Shown here: positions 63,706 through 64,000 of the stretch, piece by piece
How positions within the stretch are numbered: position 1 is the stretch's first letter
Layout: each line of letters starts with the position of its first letter
Assembly (NCBI GenBank): GCA_000708835.1
Contig: DF237026.1
Span: 62,001-126,000, forward strand
Direction: 5' to 3'
Length of the DNA: 64,000 bases
Source of the DNA: Klebsormidium nitens
Lineage: Eukaryota; Streptophyta; Klebsormidiophyceae; Klebsormidiales; Klebsormidiaceae
Position numbers and translations under genes: made by a program
The notes under the pieces: generated by a model
Database searches by the model: none
What the model saw: the letters and a program-made list of their open reading frames with translations, nothing else
Told to the model about the DNA's origin: nothing

Positions 63706-64000
63706 AGAACGATTCTGCCTGAGCGTTGAAAATTTTAGCTAGCGCCTTTCTACCGTACGCAACACCATGAGGATCTATGTGACTCGGCGCTTTCCGAATC
63801 AGAAAGGCCGTCTTTTGCGACATACGGTTTGTACTGGCAGGCTAATGCACATGACCCATGTGGCTTTCATTACATGGATGCGGACGGTACATGTTTATTA
63901 GTATCCTCCTAGAGAATTCAATGAACGTGACTGAATATTCAGTTTATAGTACGATTCATGATTCCTGGCGCCCTTTCCGGCCGGTCAAACTGCATCCGTA
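63706..64000. other. 3' flank of PRORP
   Basis: No gene is seen up to the window end. CATG and ATGCA palindromes reappear, as in the other 3' spacers. Confidence 0.4.

Overview
The window is nuclear DNA from a plant-lineage eukaryote. Nearly every gene is split by many GT-AG introns, mostly 0.15-1.6 kb with a few of 2-2.7 kb, and there are no bacterial-style operons. The gene set points to the green lineage: a protein-only RNase P, a plant-type CPSF-A-like protein, plant-like SLY1 and plant-type HPRT, MoaE/CNX6 and uS12 proteins. A M32 carboxypeptidase and an F-box/LRR gene are also present. A streptophyte green alga of the Klebsormidium type would fit, but that is an inference and not something the sequence proves.

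Layout, left to right: 3' end of a molybdopterin synthase large subunit gene (+, 905-1797); M32 carboxypeptidase (-, 8464-2857) with a Tc1/mariner-like MITE in its first intron; F-box/LRR gene cut by one in-frame stop (+, 9224-10306); SLY1 Sec1/Munc18 vesicle-fusion factor (-, 15101-11599); a large CPSF-A/DDB1-like protein of 11 exons (+, 15897-27455); an unrecognised small 4-exon gene (-, 30950-29870); a nucleoside diphosphate kinase-like gene with a possible membrane tail (+, 32954-35141); a HERPUD-like ubiquitin-domain ER membrane protein (-, 40998-36192); an F-box-like relic (about 41264-41800); a nucleotide-sugar transporter (+, 42163-47106); ribosomal protein uS12/RPS23 (-, 50863-48383); hypoxanthine phosphoribosyltransferase (-, 54373-52038); and PRORP (+, 55088-63705). 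Strands alternate almost perfectly, so genes form divergent pairs sharing 0.7-2 kb upstream regions and convergent pairs separated by 1-2.4 kb gene-free spacers. The genes are housekeeping functions (RNA processing, translation, secretion, cofactor and nucleotide metabolism) and do not form one pathway.

The most unusual signal is inside the introns. In four genes (the CPSF-A-like gene, the transporter, PRORP and SLY1) the intron upstream of a real exon holds one to eight decayed tandem copies of [acceptor site + first 40-90 bases of that exon], and the intron downstream of some exons holds copies of [last 35-75 bases of the exon + donor site]. Complete exon copies were not seen. This looks like recurrent short tandem duplication across exon edges, which enlarges introns and leaves arrays of decoy splice sites. 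Other points are a PRORP that lacks two of its four expected zinc ligands and two short inverted-repeat elements.
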